Shown piece after piece: positions 12,301 through 24,175 of a DNA stretch of 64,000 nt (positions within the stretch are counted from its first letter, which is position 1; each line of letters opens with the position of its first letter). The notes below the pieces were generated by a model that worked only from the letters and a program-made list of their open reading frames with translations, was not told where the DNA came from and did not search any database. The stretch comes from Siderastrea radians (lineage: Eukaryota; Cnidaria; Anthozoa; Scleractinia; Rhizangiidae). The stretch lies in the NCBI GenBank assembly GCA_964017195.1, contig OZ024890.1, positions 66,452,367 through 66,516,366 of the forward strand. Direction: 5' to 3'. Made by a program: the position numbers and the translations under genes.

Positions 12301-15300
12301 GTCGAATGTACATATGGGGACGGAAACGATCAGCGCAAATGTGCTTTTCTACTTTTACCTCTCGAATATTATATTTTCAGTAAAGGCTTGGTGTGGTGGA
12401 ATTGATGGTAAATTCCTAAAGCTATTGTAAGGGCAGGTAAAATTGAACTTTGTCGTGGCCAACGGTGGAACGTGAGTACTTGACAAAAACAATTACATGT
12501 AACATCGTTCCAAAAATAGACTTGTTGACGAGAAACTGTAATTTAATTTGTTCTTTTATGATTTGTGTTATGAAACAGCTGTTTTGGTTATGTATCTTTT
12601 AGCAAGATGTTGATTGAAAAGATTGTATCTGTGCTTGATACGGATAATTTTGACTGTACTTTGCAAGGTTTTTGAAACCGCTTTGTTTGGTAATTTGAAA
12701 TTTATAGCGACGTGTTTATAAGATTGCAATTTGCATAAATTAACTTGTTTATTCAAGCGTGTCAGTAGGTTTTTTAAAACCTGTTTTCTCTTCCCAAAAT
12801 GCGGTTTAGTTTTAGTTTACGATGATGTGTTCATGATTTATATCAGTCACATCCACAGATTTTCCAGCCGACATAGAAATGATTTCTTTCTTGGTTTTAT
12901 CATATACGGGAACATATGGTTTTTGAATTTTTTTAGCGACGTGTTTAAGATAGCAATTTGCATAGATTAGCTTGTTCAAGCGTGTCTGTAGGTTTATAAA
13001 CCTGTAATGTATACGGTAACATAGCGAGTTCACGGTACGCTCAAGCTCGGAAACTTCGTTAACTGCAAAACCAAAATGTACTTTTGAATCGTCTGGCAAA
13101 GGAATATGAAATACTCCCAGAAGGTGCGAATCTTTCTGTCGAAATTGTTCGAGAATTCCTTACAGCGGGGCATTTTTTGGAGAACTCGGCCAGCTGCTGG
13201 CCATGTCATCTTAACACGACAAAAAGTGAAAAGTCCTAAAAAGTACAACAAATCACAGTTTACTTAAAGAAAACAAAATACCAGTCTGCGTAGTCTGCAT
13301 GGTCTGCAGTCTGCACAGTCTGCAGGCTACATTTTAACATGACCGCAATGACTGTCCTCTCCTCAAATTATTATCTACTACGGCTTATTTCTTTCACATC
13401 TTGTTGTGAGCTCGATTTATATTCTTCAGTAATATGCAGACAATCATTAGTTGACCTTAACTGAGGTTTCAGTTTTAAATTTAATTTGAAGTTTTTATGC
13501 AGTCGTTTTGTTCTAGTGTCAGTTTGACTTTTTAGCCTGTAGCCTACTAGCCCGATGGTTGCTCTATCTCCAATTTTGGTCCAACTGGGTTTTTAGCGGG
13601 ATGTTTTTTTTGCATTCCAAGGGTATTGCTGAGTAAACGAAAAAGCTGTTTTAGGCCCAGTTCAGACGCCGTACCTCTCATGGGCCGTACCAAATACATT
13701 TTCGCTCCTAGGTTGTATTTAAGTGGCAAACTTTGCCGTACTCTGAGATTTTGGCTTGCCTAATTGAAATCTGTCGAAAAAGCTCATTTGGACACCGTAC
13801 AACTGCCAAAAAACTACGTACTACTTGGTACGACACATGGGAGGTGCGGCGTAAGTATTTGCAAGAATAATCGCGTGTTGTTTTGTCCTCAGAGGATGTC
13901 TTAAAAATCGCAAATAAGCGAGGATAAGACTTGTCATTTCAACATAGGTCAAGCACGCAATGCGTGCCTATGTTTTGTTTGGCTGAATTGTTTTCTGTTG
14001 CTGATATCTTGACTTATTAAAAACTGGACTAGGTATATTGGATTTCTAGCATTTTGATTGGCTGAATGGAGCTAGGCTATCAGCTCATATACCTGCTGCG
14101 ACCAAATATGGTCAATGAACACAACAAACAGGCCATTTCCGAGTTGACTTGTACCTCTTTTTCAAAGCGAGGCTTCGTGCAAAACTTTTCATATGAAAAT
14201 GAGTTTTATCTGCATGTGAATGAAAACTCTTTTTCATATGAAAAGCTTTTCTCCAAGACTGGCTTTGAAAAAGAGGTACAAGTCAACTCGGAAATGGCCG
14301 ATTGAGCTGAAAGGTTTTACCTCGCGAGCAACCCGGCGAGAAAAATGGACGAGAAAAATCACTGGCAGTGAATTTAAATTAAGCAGAAATTTCAACAGCG
14401 TCACTAAGACACAAATCAAAATTGTTCTGTAGTGCTCGATTTTTTTTAAGACAACAAGAAACTGTGCAGAAATAGAAATTTTTAAATTTCTTTCATCGAT
14501 CATCACGTCGATCATTGAAAATGAACAAACGGTAGGTTTTATTAGGAGTGCTTTCCACTTCAAAATATCAAGACAAGAGATGAAAGAAAACATGGTGAAA
14601 TGGGGCAGAAGCATTTAATAAAAACTATCACACATTCATGGCGAGTCGGTACGAAAATCATGAAGCAATCTAAACAAGCACTAACAAACTACCAAGAAGG
14701 AAGGAAGGCGAAATTTTTTCGGCTGTAACACGCAAAATTGACACTGGTTTACCTACGCTCATTGTAGCTCTGTGTTCCAACAGGTCCAAATGTTCAGATA
14801 GAAATCGGATCTCATGTAAACGGAGTTGAATCGCTAAAAAATCCCAGTTGTTTGAGTGTTGTTTTTACCATTCCGTCCGCAACCTCTAAACCGAGAACAA
14901 CTCCGTTTTGTGCTTTGCGTTTAACGAACTATGATTGTGAATTCTAATGTTCCTCGCTACAGTAATCTCGCTTCTGGGCTGCATAGAAATTACCTCTTCA
15001 AGTTCCAATTAGTTCTGTCTTCAGTTCGATCAAACACGCACATGATGGCTCCGATGTGCAAACGGATTACAAACTTGTTCCGTTTCAACTCCAGACGGCT
15101 AATATGTTGAAATCGTACAGCTTCAATCCTCTTTGAACGAGGATTACAACAATGTTTCAGGGAAAATCAAACACATACCATATTTCAGAGCCAATAATTA
15201 GAAGATTTTTTCCAAAACTTGTGCCACTTCGTTCACTTTCGAGCAGTTTCATTGATTCATTCAGGCTCGCAATGAAACGCTGCAACACTTCGCAAGGTTT

Positions 15301-18300
15301 TGGCATCTTTTTCGCTCAGTCATGTGATATCGATTCTTGTTCCCTTTTTATCTCTTTTATCTCTTTTCTCATTTTTTGCCTTTCTTTCTTGATTTTTTCC
15401 TAAATAGTGGTTAAGTTTTTAATAAAACAATTATTCTACTCGGGCTTGCTGGATATGAAATGATTATAACCAACTCGGTGCCACGGGGCCTCGTTGGTTA
15501 TCTATCATTCGATATCCAGCGCGCCCTCGTAGAATAATTGTTAAATATGATGTCCGGAAGACCAGCCACTAAAGCCTTTTCTTTTTTCTGGGGTATTTTA
15601 AACGTAAGGAAAGCTCATGTGCTGGAGGATTTGCAAGAGTCGCAGCGCCTTCTGTTGTGGAGTACGCGCAAACCATGGTAAAGATTCTACAGAAAATGGG
15701 GTGGCAGAGCCTGTGTTTGGTTGTATCTACGACACAAGATGGAAAAATATTTGCCGAGGCGATGAATTCCCTAGCTTTAAAGGAGAAATGGACTGTTTTA
15801 TCAATCTTATGGATTGACGGAGATGAAGATTTGAGTGAAATATCGACTGGCATTCAGAATGTTGTCCAAAGGAATCCGGATGTGATCATTGGGCACTTTC
15901 GTCAAAGATTAAAGGACAACATATTTTGGACAATTCAGAAACTACAAGCTTTTAAGAATAGCAGCGCTTGGCTCCTCAGTGACGTTACTATATACGGGCT
16001 ACGGAATATAAGTACAGTTCCTTCTGGGGTAGTTATGGTGAGCGCCAAGTCACATGAGATTGGACACGACTATGAATTGTACGTCAACGCATTGTATGAT
16101 TCATTTGCTATGTTTGAGAGTGCTTTTGAAAGAGCTTTCGCTGACCTTAGCAAGGACGAAAGACAGAACTGTTCTACTTCAGGAAAGTCTGAGCGTTTGC
16201 AAAGAACAGCAATGAAGTAGGTCTTGGTAATTCTTCTACACTCTAAGTTTAAGAGGTTTTTAAGATCACGTTTCGCTAAACACAAAACGGTCTGTTTCCT
16301 GATTGGTCGTTTCCACACTTAACTCGAGTACGGACGTTTTTACATGAAGAAATCGTTTTAGACGGATAATTTATCTAGTTAGTTTGAGAAAGGGAAGGAC
16401 ACGATTTTGGACGCAAAAGTCATTTGATTTTGCTTTTCAGTTTGTCTTATTAAGAAGGGCAAAAAATCGCCCAATTTTTCGGTCAAAAAGCGTTTATGTC
16501 CCATTTTCACAGAGGGATGACTTGTCCGTTTGGAACAACTATTTCGTTCAAAAGCGTTTTCCATCTTCTGCCCGTCTGGTGTGAAATCTGGTTATATTTA
16601 TCTATTTGTTATAAACTGGCATAACCTTGATTTATATTACGTCTTCGTCAAACATTAAGTCTCATGAAATCAGGCTTACAGGCAAACAATCAGTTTGACA
16701 ACACTCTTCATCCGTATAGGTTCTTGAGAGAAACCCACATCAAAGGAAAAAGCTCGCTGTTTAGGAATCATGGCTTGCAGGACAATGCCGGCTCCGCTTT
16801 TAACATCTGGAACCTCAAGAGGGATCTTGATGGCGAGAAGCATTGGTACCAAGCGGGCTTGGCTACACCCTCTGGCCTCGCTTTAGAACCCATTGTGGAT
16901 CTCAACGGGAATACGCTGTTTCCTCTCCTTCATCCAAGGCGCCCTATTCTACGAGTCCCTGTCGTTTTGTGGCCACCTCTGGTTCATGCCAAGGACCCTG
17001 TGTTTACGGAGAATCACAGAACGTGTTTAGGGAGGGCGCTACCTTGTTACAAGTATGCCAGCTTAGGAAATTCGACACGACCAGAAAGACAGTTGCTTTG
17101 TTGCTTCGGAGCGTCGATAGACTTTCTGAAATTTTTGCAAAAAGATCTTGGGTTTGATAGCGAGATTTATCTCTCCCCAGATGGGCAATACGGAAAGTTT
17201 AATGCCAGTAAAGGAGCGTGGAATGGAGTTGTTGGTGAAATTATTTCCGGTAAAGCAGACCTAGGACTTGACTTGTCTGTCAGCATGCATCGCTTGCACT
17301 TTATCGAAATGGTGTATCCATCCGCTGTATCGGCATTAAATATCTTAGTTCAGAAAGAATTTTCTCACGGCGAACAAGGTAATTGTAATTATGAAATGAT
17401 CACGACCATCGCAGTTAGTGATGTCAACTTTAGCAGCTGATAAGTACTATACAGTATACTGAGGTTGCTTTCTCCTTTGAAAGTTTTGAAAACCTTTACT
17501 ATATTAGACTCTTTTCCTCGTCACCAATTTTTTTCAAATAAGGATTAAAAACGGAAACGATTGATAGTTCCTTTGCAACTGGTGAATTAACATTTATAGC
17601 TTTCGCCGCACCCGCTGAGAAGGGGTAGGGGGCAGCAGGGAGGGTGGGGGGGGGGGTGGGGGAGAGAAGTGATTCTCTCTCAAAGTTTCCGTCACACTTC
17701 CACACGTACTTCCTTTTCTGTGCCTTCCAAGTAGACTTAAAAATTTGGAGGGAAAAAAACTAAGGCTGGAGTAGTTGACCAAATAAGAGACATTTATAAA
17801 CCGACAAACCTCGAGAGACGACAATCGACAATTACCACGACAGACGTTAAAATAGGTAACTTGCACACAATTCCGTATTCAAACTCAGTATTTATTAACT
17901 GAGTAAATTGTGGCATTTTTTATCAGCCAGAGTATGGTTCTCTTGGCTCGAGCCGTTCAGAGTGGAGTTGTGGATAGCTCTCCTAGTGACATGTAACGTC
18001 ATTTTGTTCGTTGTTTGGTGGTTGGATAGGAAAAGTCCTAAAGGATATTACCACATTCTCAAGGACAGCGACGAAGATGCCTTCACATTGCTAGGTACGA
18101 TCCGGTTCTGTCGTTCAGTACTAGTTTTCAACTCGATAATCCATTTGTTTGCTAGGATCACGTGTTAGACACACGTGTTAGATACATTATTGTGTTTTTA
18201 AAACGAGCTACACTTATTATTTTTTTAAAATCGTACTTTCTGAACATTCCCCAACGCTTGTGTGAACTTGTCCGATCATTTTCCGAAGATTTCTCACGTG

Positions 18301-20763
18301 TTGAGAAGGGTACCAAGGGAGTGCTGAAAACATTTTTAAACAACTTTAATTAATTCACGTAATTAACCTTATTTAGACCCGGGATGGTGCTACCCGCACA
18401 CCAAATGCTTGGCCATCAAGTATGACGTTACCATGGCAACCATAATTCAGAAGTTTGAATTTTAACCGTTTCAATGAAAATTTTATCTTTCTTGAAATCC
18501 GTTTTGCATTTTAATATCATTTTTGTTTTCTTGTATTGGTTTTGATTACCTCTTGGTCAATTTTGGCGATTTTCAAAGGTTTTCGAAAAATCAAGAAATT
18601 CACGATGGCGGATTCAAGATGGCCGCCGTTTGAGAATATGACGTAATTCTTACGTCATATGGCGTCACCAGCTTATGTTTACAGACCTCAAAGGAAAACT
18701 TTTTGGGCGTACTATCTACCCTCTAAGTTTCGTTGTCATAGCGTTAATATTCTCGGAGTTAAGGAGGGGGGAGGAGGCGGAATCCTCCCCCCCCCCCCTC
18801 CCCGTTCCCAGAAGACCAAAAAAGCCCGGCCTGAATAGGGTTAAACAGGGAAAATCGACTTGTGGCTTTATGGAAAATTTTATTCACAAAATACCACTAA
18901 CTATGCATGTGTGTGTCAATTACGAGTTTTGCCCTCTCTCTCCCCAGACTCCATGAGTTTTGTGTGGGGTGTGGCCTTTAGTAAAGACATTGGCGCAGAG
19001 AAGACTCCGCGCAGCAACAGCGCCCGCGTTGTGTCAGCGGTTTATGCGTTCTTGGCCTTAGTCATAGTTAACACGTACTGTGCAAACCTAATGGCATTCC
19101 TTCTTCAAGAATCTCCAATCCTACCAATCAGTGGTGTGCGAGATGATAAGGTAATGTTTTCTTGATCCACACTCAGTACACCTATTGCAGAAGACTGTCT
19201 CGCAGTCTTTAACTGTGGCCCCAACAATGCTGTTGGACAGCTGTCCATCATGGCACAGCTCAGCTGTTATGCAGTGTTATTACCCACTGATTAAGTTTTA
19301 AGTGCGTTTATTGGTAGAATCACATTAAGTGGTACAAATTTCTACTAAAAAGAAAGACATTCACAACCCAGATTCGAACCCCGGTCCTTTCGTATGCTTA
19401 TCTCTCTCCCTTACCACTACGCCACCACGCCAATCCGCCACAATTCCGAAAAATTAATTAAGTATACATTATAATTAACTGTCTTTCATAACTGATACAT
19501 CTATAATAGGTGACCCTAGCCCTTTCCAGAACTTTTAACGTAAATTCAACTTGGGCTTAAACTTTGTTCTATCTAAGACTATTTAAAAAGGTATTTGTTA
19601 CCTTCAGGAGCCCATTACCCGGAACGTCCAACTTCCATACTGCGTCTGTGAAACGGCATTTTCACAAGTAAAGTTATTTTTAGATAAGCTTTTCCCGCGA
19701 ATTGGTTGAAATAGCCAATCAAAAAGCGATTGCATAATTAATAATAGACTGAGTACGAAACTACGACAACTCGTCTACGCTGGAAATAAACATAACGGAT
19801 ACCAGTGACAAGTGGGGAATCTTTATCGGAGTGTTCTGACAGTATTTCAAGCGATAATTTCAGTATTTACAAGGGACGTAGTAGCTTACATTTAATGCAG
19901 ACGTCATCGGAAACAGTTATTTTCGCGGGAAAAGCTTATCTTAAAATAAACCTACTTGTAAAAACGCTGTTGCACGAATTTATGGCAGTTGGACGCCCAG
20001 TACACCTATTGCAGAAGACTGTCTCCTGTTACCTTACTGTGACTTAATCTAGAGCATATATTACATCTACCATGACAAAAGGCTTGGTTACCAATGATGG
20101 CGTCAACCGTCAAAAATGGCAACGACCGTATACGAAAGGGAAATAGGCATAGTCGACCGAGCCATCACTGTCAACTGAACATTTCGTAATGATCCTACAG
20201 TTTCCTACTTTTCGAGTTTAAGAGGGTGGAGGACACTTTCTGCCTTCCCCTTCCTTTTCCAGGCTTAGGAACTAGTCAAAATACTTAACTTTGTTTTCTT
20301 CTTTCCTTAACAGCTTCACGAGAAATCTTTATATCCACCGGATGGTTTCAAACTTGGTATAACACGGGGCAGCAATGGAGAAACGTACTTTAAGGACCAT
20401 GTAGAAGCTGAATTCAGGAAAATCTACCAGGTTAACTTGAAAATTAATTCCGTGGACAGTTTCGAGGAAGGAATTAAACAACTTAAGGACAAGTGAGTAT
20501 TGGACATACTGAGAGCTCAAAATTGAGATGATAAAGCGTCTGATAAAGCGTCCCTATACAACTGACATTGCATTTAAGCAATAGAAAACTTTTTCCGTGT
20601 TTGCATAGCCTGATATAAACAGTTGTGCAAAGTATCTTATCAAGGGGTGGGAGAATTCGAGACAGTTATGCAAACCCGAGACGTAGTCGAGGGTTTGCAT
20701 AACTTTCGAGAATTCTCCCAACCCCTCGATAAGATACTACGCACAACTGTGACGTCACAACTC

Positions 20764-20796
<33 letters not shown>

Positions 20797-22934
20797 CGCG
20801 TAGTATCTCAGTTATTTTATAAGATGTTTTGTTCAACCACAACAAAGCTAAGAACAGCATCTTCACCTTGAAAAATTAATAAATGACAGATTTAACCTCA
20901 CTCTAATCCAAACCCTCTAAAAGAGAAGCGAGGTGCTTTGAGAAGTCTACTTACATATATTGAGCTGCCTCAGCTGCAAAAATGGGTGAATAACGCTGCA
21001 AATTCAGCAGCACTGACGTAAGGTTAAACCTCTGTCAAACTAATTCAACATTGTTCAATGCAACTTTGTTGTACGATGGTGAACGAGGCGACCAAACAAA
21101 TTCAACATTAAATCAAATGAAGAATGATCCTAGCAGTGATGTACTCAAATTGTGATTAAGCCTGAAAACATTTCGATGCTCTGGACGGGATTTGAACTCG
21201 TGACCTTCACGCTGCTAGTGTGATGCTCAAACCAGCTGAGCAACCAAGGCCTCATATCTTTGGAGCGGCCAATAATGTTAGTTCAAATACTCCGTCGCGT
21301 GAAGTAATTAAATGAGATCACAATGAAAGTATGATAAATCATATATGTGAACTGAGGAAATGAAATCAAACAAAGAGTAGATTCTCGCAGTGATGCATCC
21401 CAAAAAAAATTTTGGACCAACATCGTTCAACAAGGTGAAAGAACGCGTTTAACATGTTGCATTCAACAACATGAACAATGGTGTATTCAACAGTGTTGAA
21501 TGGAAATGATGCCTGACGCCTTAGTGTCCCGTGCAATAGGCCATTTCCGCGTTGTCTGGCGCCCCTTTTTCAAAGCGAGTCTTGGTGCACAGTCCTTCAT
21601 ACGAAAATAAGTTTTGATTCGCATGCAAATAAAACCCATTTTCATATGAAAGGTTGTGCACCCGCCCTCGCGTTGAAGAAGAGGTACAAGAAAACTCGGG
21701 AATGGCCTATTGGCTAGCCTCATACCCAGGACGCGCGGACCAGTCGAGAACGGGAGTTGAAAGAGAGAAAAAAGAGTTCACACTCTTTGACGGTGCATGA
21801 GAGTCTATGGGAGTTCAAGAGAGTTAGAGGACAAACGAGACTGTGGGGGGGGGGGGGGATCATTTAGACGAGGTTTAGACGGGATTTAACAAAAACCTGG
21901 CTTATCAAGTAAAAAAACAAAACAAAAACAAAAACAAAATGGTGAACCTGAATGAGTTAGCATCTGTTACCGTAAGCAACGTTTAAAAGGCCGGGTATAA
22001 ACACAGGCTAAATAGCTAACTAAAAACCTACACTGCTGTCTTTTAAGTAATTTAAACTAACCCTGACAGCGACAGTGTATATGAGAGCAGAAGTGATTTT
22101 ATGGTAGATTTCTTCGTGAATTTTCTCAAGGTTAAAATTTGTTACGGTCTGTCTTTTTTTTTTTAACTTAGCAAGCTCCACGGAATGATTGGCGACTATC
22201 GCGCTTTGAAACAAGCTGGGAACGGAGACAAGGAATGCCGATACAGCCTCGCGGGACCCAATTTTTACAATCACGGTTATGGATTCGCCTTCCCTAAAGG
22301 ATCACCATGGGCTGAAGAAGCGAATCTATCAGTCCTGAAAAACCAAGAAAATGGCAGTATTCAAGCGATCATGGATTACTGGTTCAACAAAAAAGATTGC
22401 AGCACAGTTCCCGTCAAGGAGCTCCATTTCGAGAAGTTCGTTGGTTTATTTCTACTGATAGCCGGTGTTATAGTTTTCTGTTTCATGGCTCTTATGTCAG
22501 AGATGCTCATCATCTTTCTGTTGGTTAAATTTGGAAGAAACTTGGGCCCGATGGGTAAGGCTTTAAAGCGAATGATCTTCAGCGTGAGGAAAGGAGAGGA
22601 GAACGAAATTCATATTAAATGGCTGCAGTTGTATAGACGGCACAAGAGTATGCGACCGCAGCAGGCTGAAATGGCAGCTGCTAGCGAGGTTTCGTTTCGA
22701 AGGGCGAGCTTTTGTAATTTGAGCTTTGAGGTCGGTGGCGATGTGCTACCTACAGACTTCAGCGAAGAACAAACGTTACATCTACGGAGATGTCAAATGT
22801 TGGTAGCGACCGAGAATCAGCCAAATGACAATGGGGAGCTATTTGAATCAAACAACGTCACCTTCAGTAGAAACGGCCACACACGACTTTCACGAACCAG
22901 TATTAGAACTGCTAACAAGTACTCAGAGGTTTAA
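9397..22934 (+). CDS. NMDA-like ionotropic glutamate receptor subunit
   Basis: Seven exons join in consistent phase: 9397-9834, 15609-16216, 16660-17378, 17927-18094, 18948-19150, 20314-20492, 22172-22934 (3078 nt, 1025 aa). Domains: signal peptide (about 1-26), amino-terminal domain (about 30-350), ligand-binding S1 (about 444-588, with the CCFGASIDFL cysteine pair of NMDA subunits), TM1 (about 602-621), pore loop and TM3 (about 646-697), S2 (about 706-855), TM4 (about 862-882) and a 140-aa cytoplasmic tail. The Arg expected to bind the ligand carboxylate (about R560) and the Asp binding its amine (about D780, GDYRAL) are present, so an amino-acid ligand is likely. The gate motif SYTANLAAF is diverged to TYCANLMAF, and the NMDA pore Asn position is Ser. 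It would be a plasma-membrane cation channel. Ligand and subunit class cannot be assigned. A paralog lies at 61539-63648. Confidence 0.9.
11201..11346. mobile_element. Short foldback MITE
   Basis: ATACACTCTTTTTTTTATAA at the left is mirrored by TTATAAAAAAAGAATGTATG at the right, with a nested GTTCTTATAA / TTATAAGAAC pair. No coding content. Confidence 0.5.
11983..12027 (+). repeat. (GTAT)n microsatellite
   Basis: Near-perfect tandem GTAT units follow a short TTTG repeat. Confidence 0.9.
12034..12168. mobile_element. GC-rich foldback MITE, relative of 48293-48612
   Basis: The left arm CCGGGGGGAAATCTCATGTG, continuing to GCTCGTCGGAAAA, is mirrored by a right arm with TCACATGGGAG and CCGGGGG. 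The same architecture and GCTCGTCGGAAAA motif occur in the larger copy at 48293-48612, which defines a family. Confidence 0.6.
14130..14300. mobile_element. Foldback MITE (GGCCATTTCCGAG family, copy 1)
   Basis: About 40-bp arms are near-perfect inverted repeats: the left begins GGCCATTTCCGAGTTGAC and the right ends GTCAACTCGGAAATGGCC. The centre holds CATATGAAAA-type motifs. A second, more diverged copy is at 21536-21710. Confidence 0.75.
15428..15540. repeat. Short inverted-repeat hairpin
   Basis: CAATTATTCTAC at the left and GTAGAATAATTG at the right bound a 113-bp imperfect palindrome whose inner arms pair GGATATGAAATGATTATAACC with its near complement. It lies 70 bp before receptor exon 2. 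Confidence 0.7.
17628..17665 (+). repeat. G-rich low-complexity tract
   Basis: A run dominated by GGGTGGGG and GGGGG lies within the intron between receptor exons 3 and 4. No function is apparent, though the motif density could allow G-quadruplex formation. Confidence 0.6.
19320..19565 (-). mobile_element. tRNA-derived SINE, copy 1
   Basis: Read on the minus strand it contains an A-box-like TGGCGTAGTGGTAAGGG and a B-box-like GGGTTCGAATC. The same sequence occurs in the opposite orientation at 33676-33920, including the 3' segment with TAATAGGTGACC-like sequence, showing two dispersed copies of one family. Confidence 0.75.
19656..19966. mobile_element. Foldback element nested near the SINE
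   Basis: CATTTTCACAAGTAAAG with AAGCTTTTCCCGCGAA at the left is mirrored by TTCGCGGGAAAAGCTT and CTTGTAAAAACG at the right. It interrupts sequence that is contiguous in the related region at 33530-33700, which indicates a later insertion. Confidence 0.6.
20620..20750. repeat. Near-perfect 131-bp hairpin
   Basis: The left arm begins CAGTTGTGCAAAGTATCTTA and the right arm ends TAAGATACTACGCACAACTG; arms are about 58 bp with a loop of about 14 nt (GAGACGTAGTCGAG). It lies in the receptor intron between exons 6 and 7. It looks like a foldback MITE. Confidence 0.8.
21182..21253 (-). repeat. tRNA-like sequence (SINE head or tRNA pseudogene)
   Basis: On the minus strand about 72 nt has an A-box-like TTGCTCAGCTGGTTTGAGCA and a B-box-like GGTCACGAGTTCAAATCC. 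The acceptor ends GAGGCCT and CCGTCCA do not pair well, so a functional tRNA is unlikely. Confidence 0.55.
21536..21710. mobile_element. Foldback MITE (GGCCATTTCC family, copy 2)
   Basis: Same layout as 14130-14300: AATAGGCCATTTCC at the left, GGGAATGGCCTATT at the right, with internal TTTTTCAAAGCGAG and CATATGAAA motifs. The arms are more diverged than in copy 1. Confidence 0.7.
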
Positions 22935-23139
22935 CTTTAAGGTAAACAACAGCCAGAACACAAATCTTCGACATTCTCCGTCGTTTGGGATTTGGCCAAT
23001 CCATAGAGGTGTGGCGTGACCGTTGTTTCCAGTGGTTTATTTGAAACATTCCACACTTAGTACTTTTCAAATAGACGAAGGCCCTAGACATCGATACTAA
23101 GTTGATTGAGAAAAGCTTGCTGATGACCGTGAGGAATGG

Positions 23140-23303
23140 CATCCTCGGAGACCCAGGGGCAGATTGTCGGGCGAGGGAATGTCGAAACGGGCAAAAAAAA
23201 AGTGGGCGAGGAAAAGTCAAGGCAACTTTTCTTCGCCCACTTTTTTTTTCGCCCGTTTCGACTTCCCTCGCCCCACTTTCCGCCCCTGGGTCTCCGAGAA
23301 TGG
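23140..23303. mobile_element. Foldback MITE with TCGGAGACCCAGGGGC ends
   Basis: The left terminus CATCCTCGGAGACCCAGGGGC is mirrored by GCCCCTGGGTCTCCGAGAATG at the right. Inner arms with CGGGCGAGGGAATGTCGAAA and AAAAGTGGGCGA are also inverted. The single-strand transcript would be a strong hairpin. ORFs crossing it on both strands are mirror artefacts. Confidence 0.85.
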
Positions 23304-23813
23304 AGGAATGGAAGCGAGTTGTGAAGTCATCGCTCTGCAACGGGAAGGAATCAATCCGCCAACCTGCTACTGAGACAAGAGGAAGAAGGAAAAACACACC
23401 CACTATCGAACTTTACTTATCAGAATGCCATTCCAAGATGGGCTTGCACAGACGAAAGTGCCTTACCGCTGGCAGTACCTCAACTGAGGGCTTTACCCCA
23501 TTGACTGCAAGACTGATGGTTACCTACTACCATAGATGCAGAGCATTTTATCTTTTTTTTTCCGTGTTTCATTCCAGGCCGTTTACGGTCGTGCCGCTCA
23601 CCTCAGCCAAAATGGTGGGTTCTTCGTGGAATCAACTTCAAACGGAACGCACTCTTCTCGAGCCGAAACTTCCCGATACTCTTGGTAAACGTAATACAAC
23701 CAATGAAGCATGCCTGTACACACTGACTTTTCGCAGCATAGCGGACCCATACCTCATAATATACATTTTTGTTTATCATAAACCGCAAACACAACACGGC
23801 AATTGAATAGAAG

Positions 23814-24175
23814 TAGCCTGTGAACAGGTCCGCGGTGGGGAAAAAAGGGCGAAAAAAAATTCGGCGAACGGAGCGAGCCGAGCGTGGACTGGGGAAGAGG
23901 ACTTCCCCACCCCGTCCCTTTCTCTTTTTACGTGTATGTGTCACGGTTAATTTTATATTTTTCATTGTCATTATAGTTATCTTATAGTTACCTTTAACTG
24001 TTAGTTTGGTGTCCCCTATAAGCAGGGGGATTACCCCCTGCTAGACACTTAAGACACGTTAATAAAGATTCTACTCTATTCTATTCTATTCTATTCTATT
24101 CTCTCTATTCTTCGCTCGTTCTGCCCTTTGTCTTCGTCGCTCTTTCTCCGACCAGAGAAGCCTGTTCACAGGCTA
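23814..24175. mobile_element. TAGCCTGTGAACAGG inverted-repeat element with inserted tail
   Basis: TAGCCTGTGAACAGG at 23814 and CCTGTTCACAGGCTA at 24161 are perfect 15-bp inverted repeats. Inside, a segment ending ACGTTAATAAAGATTC followed by (TATTC)n looks like the 3' tail of a non-LTR retroelement, implying nested insertion. Confidence 0.75.
24070..24112 (+). repeat. (TATTC)n microsatellite tail
   Basis: Tandem CTATT units follow AATAAAGATTC, as in the 3' tails of some non-LTR elements. Confidence 0.85.

Larger units (their letters stand above)
11921..13950. mobile_element. Candidate 2-kb element bounded by GACCTATGTTG / CAACATAGGTC
   Basis: The left end GACCTATGTTG and the right end CAACATAGGTC are perfect 11-bp inverted repeats about 2 kb apart. 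A small hairpin (GCACGCAATGCGTGC) follows the right end. The interior holds a GTAT microsatellite (11983-12027) and a nested foldback (12034-12168). There is no recognisable transposase. Short inverted ends at this distance may be coincidental. Confidence 0.4.
9835..15608 (+). other. Large first intron of the glutamate receptor gene
   Basis: A 5.8-kb intron in phase 0 between GTACGA and the acceptor after 15608. No exon was recognised inside. It contains a foldback at 11201-11346, a candidate 2-kb element at 11921-13950 with a nested GC-rich foldback, and foldbacks at 14130-14300 and 15428-15540. The remainder (9840-11200 and 14310-15420) shows only AT-rich sequence. Confidence 0.7.
19174..20025. 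repeat. 28-bp direct repeat bounding nested insertions
   Basis: CAGTACACCTATTGCAGAAG, continuing to GACTGTCTC, occurs identically at 19174-19201 and 19998-20025. Between them lie a tRNA-derived SINE (19320-19565) and a foldback element (19656-19966). The repeat may be an unusually long target duplication or part of the repeat family itself. Confidence 0.65.

Noticed and set aside
22912..23806. 163-aa and 234-aa ORFs on opposite strands after the receptor gene
   Set aside because: Both cross a perfect foldback element, so they mirror each other; no domain is recognisable.
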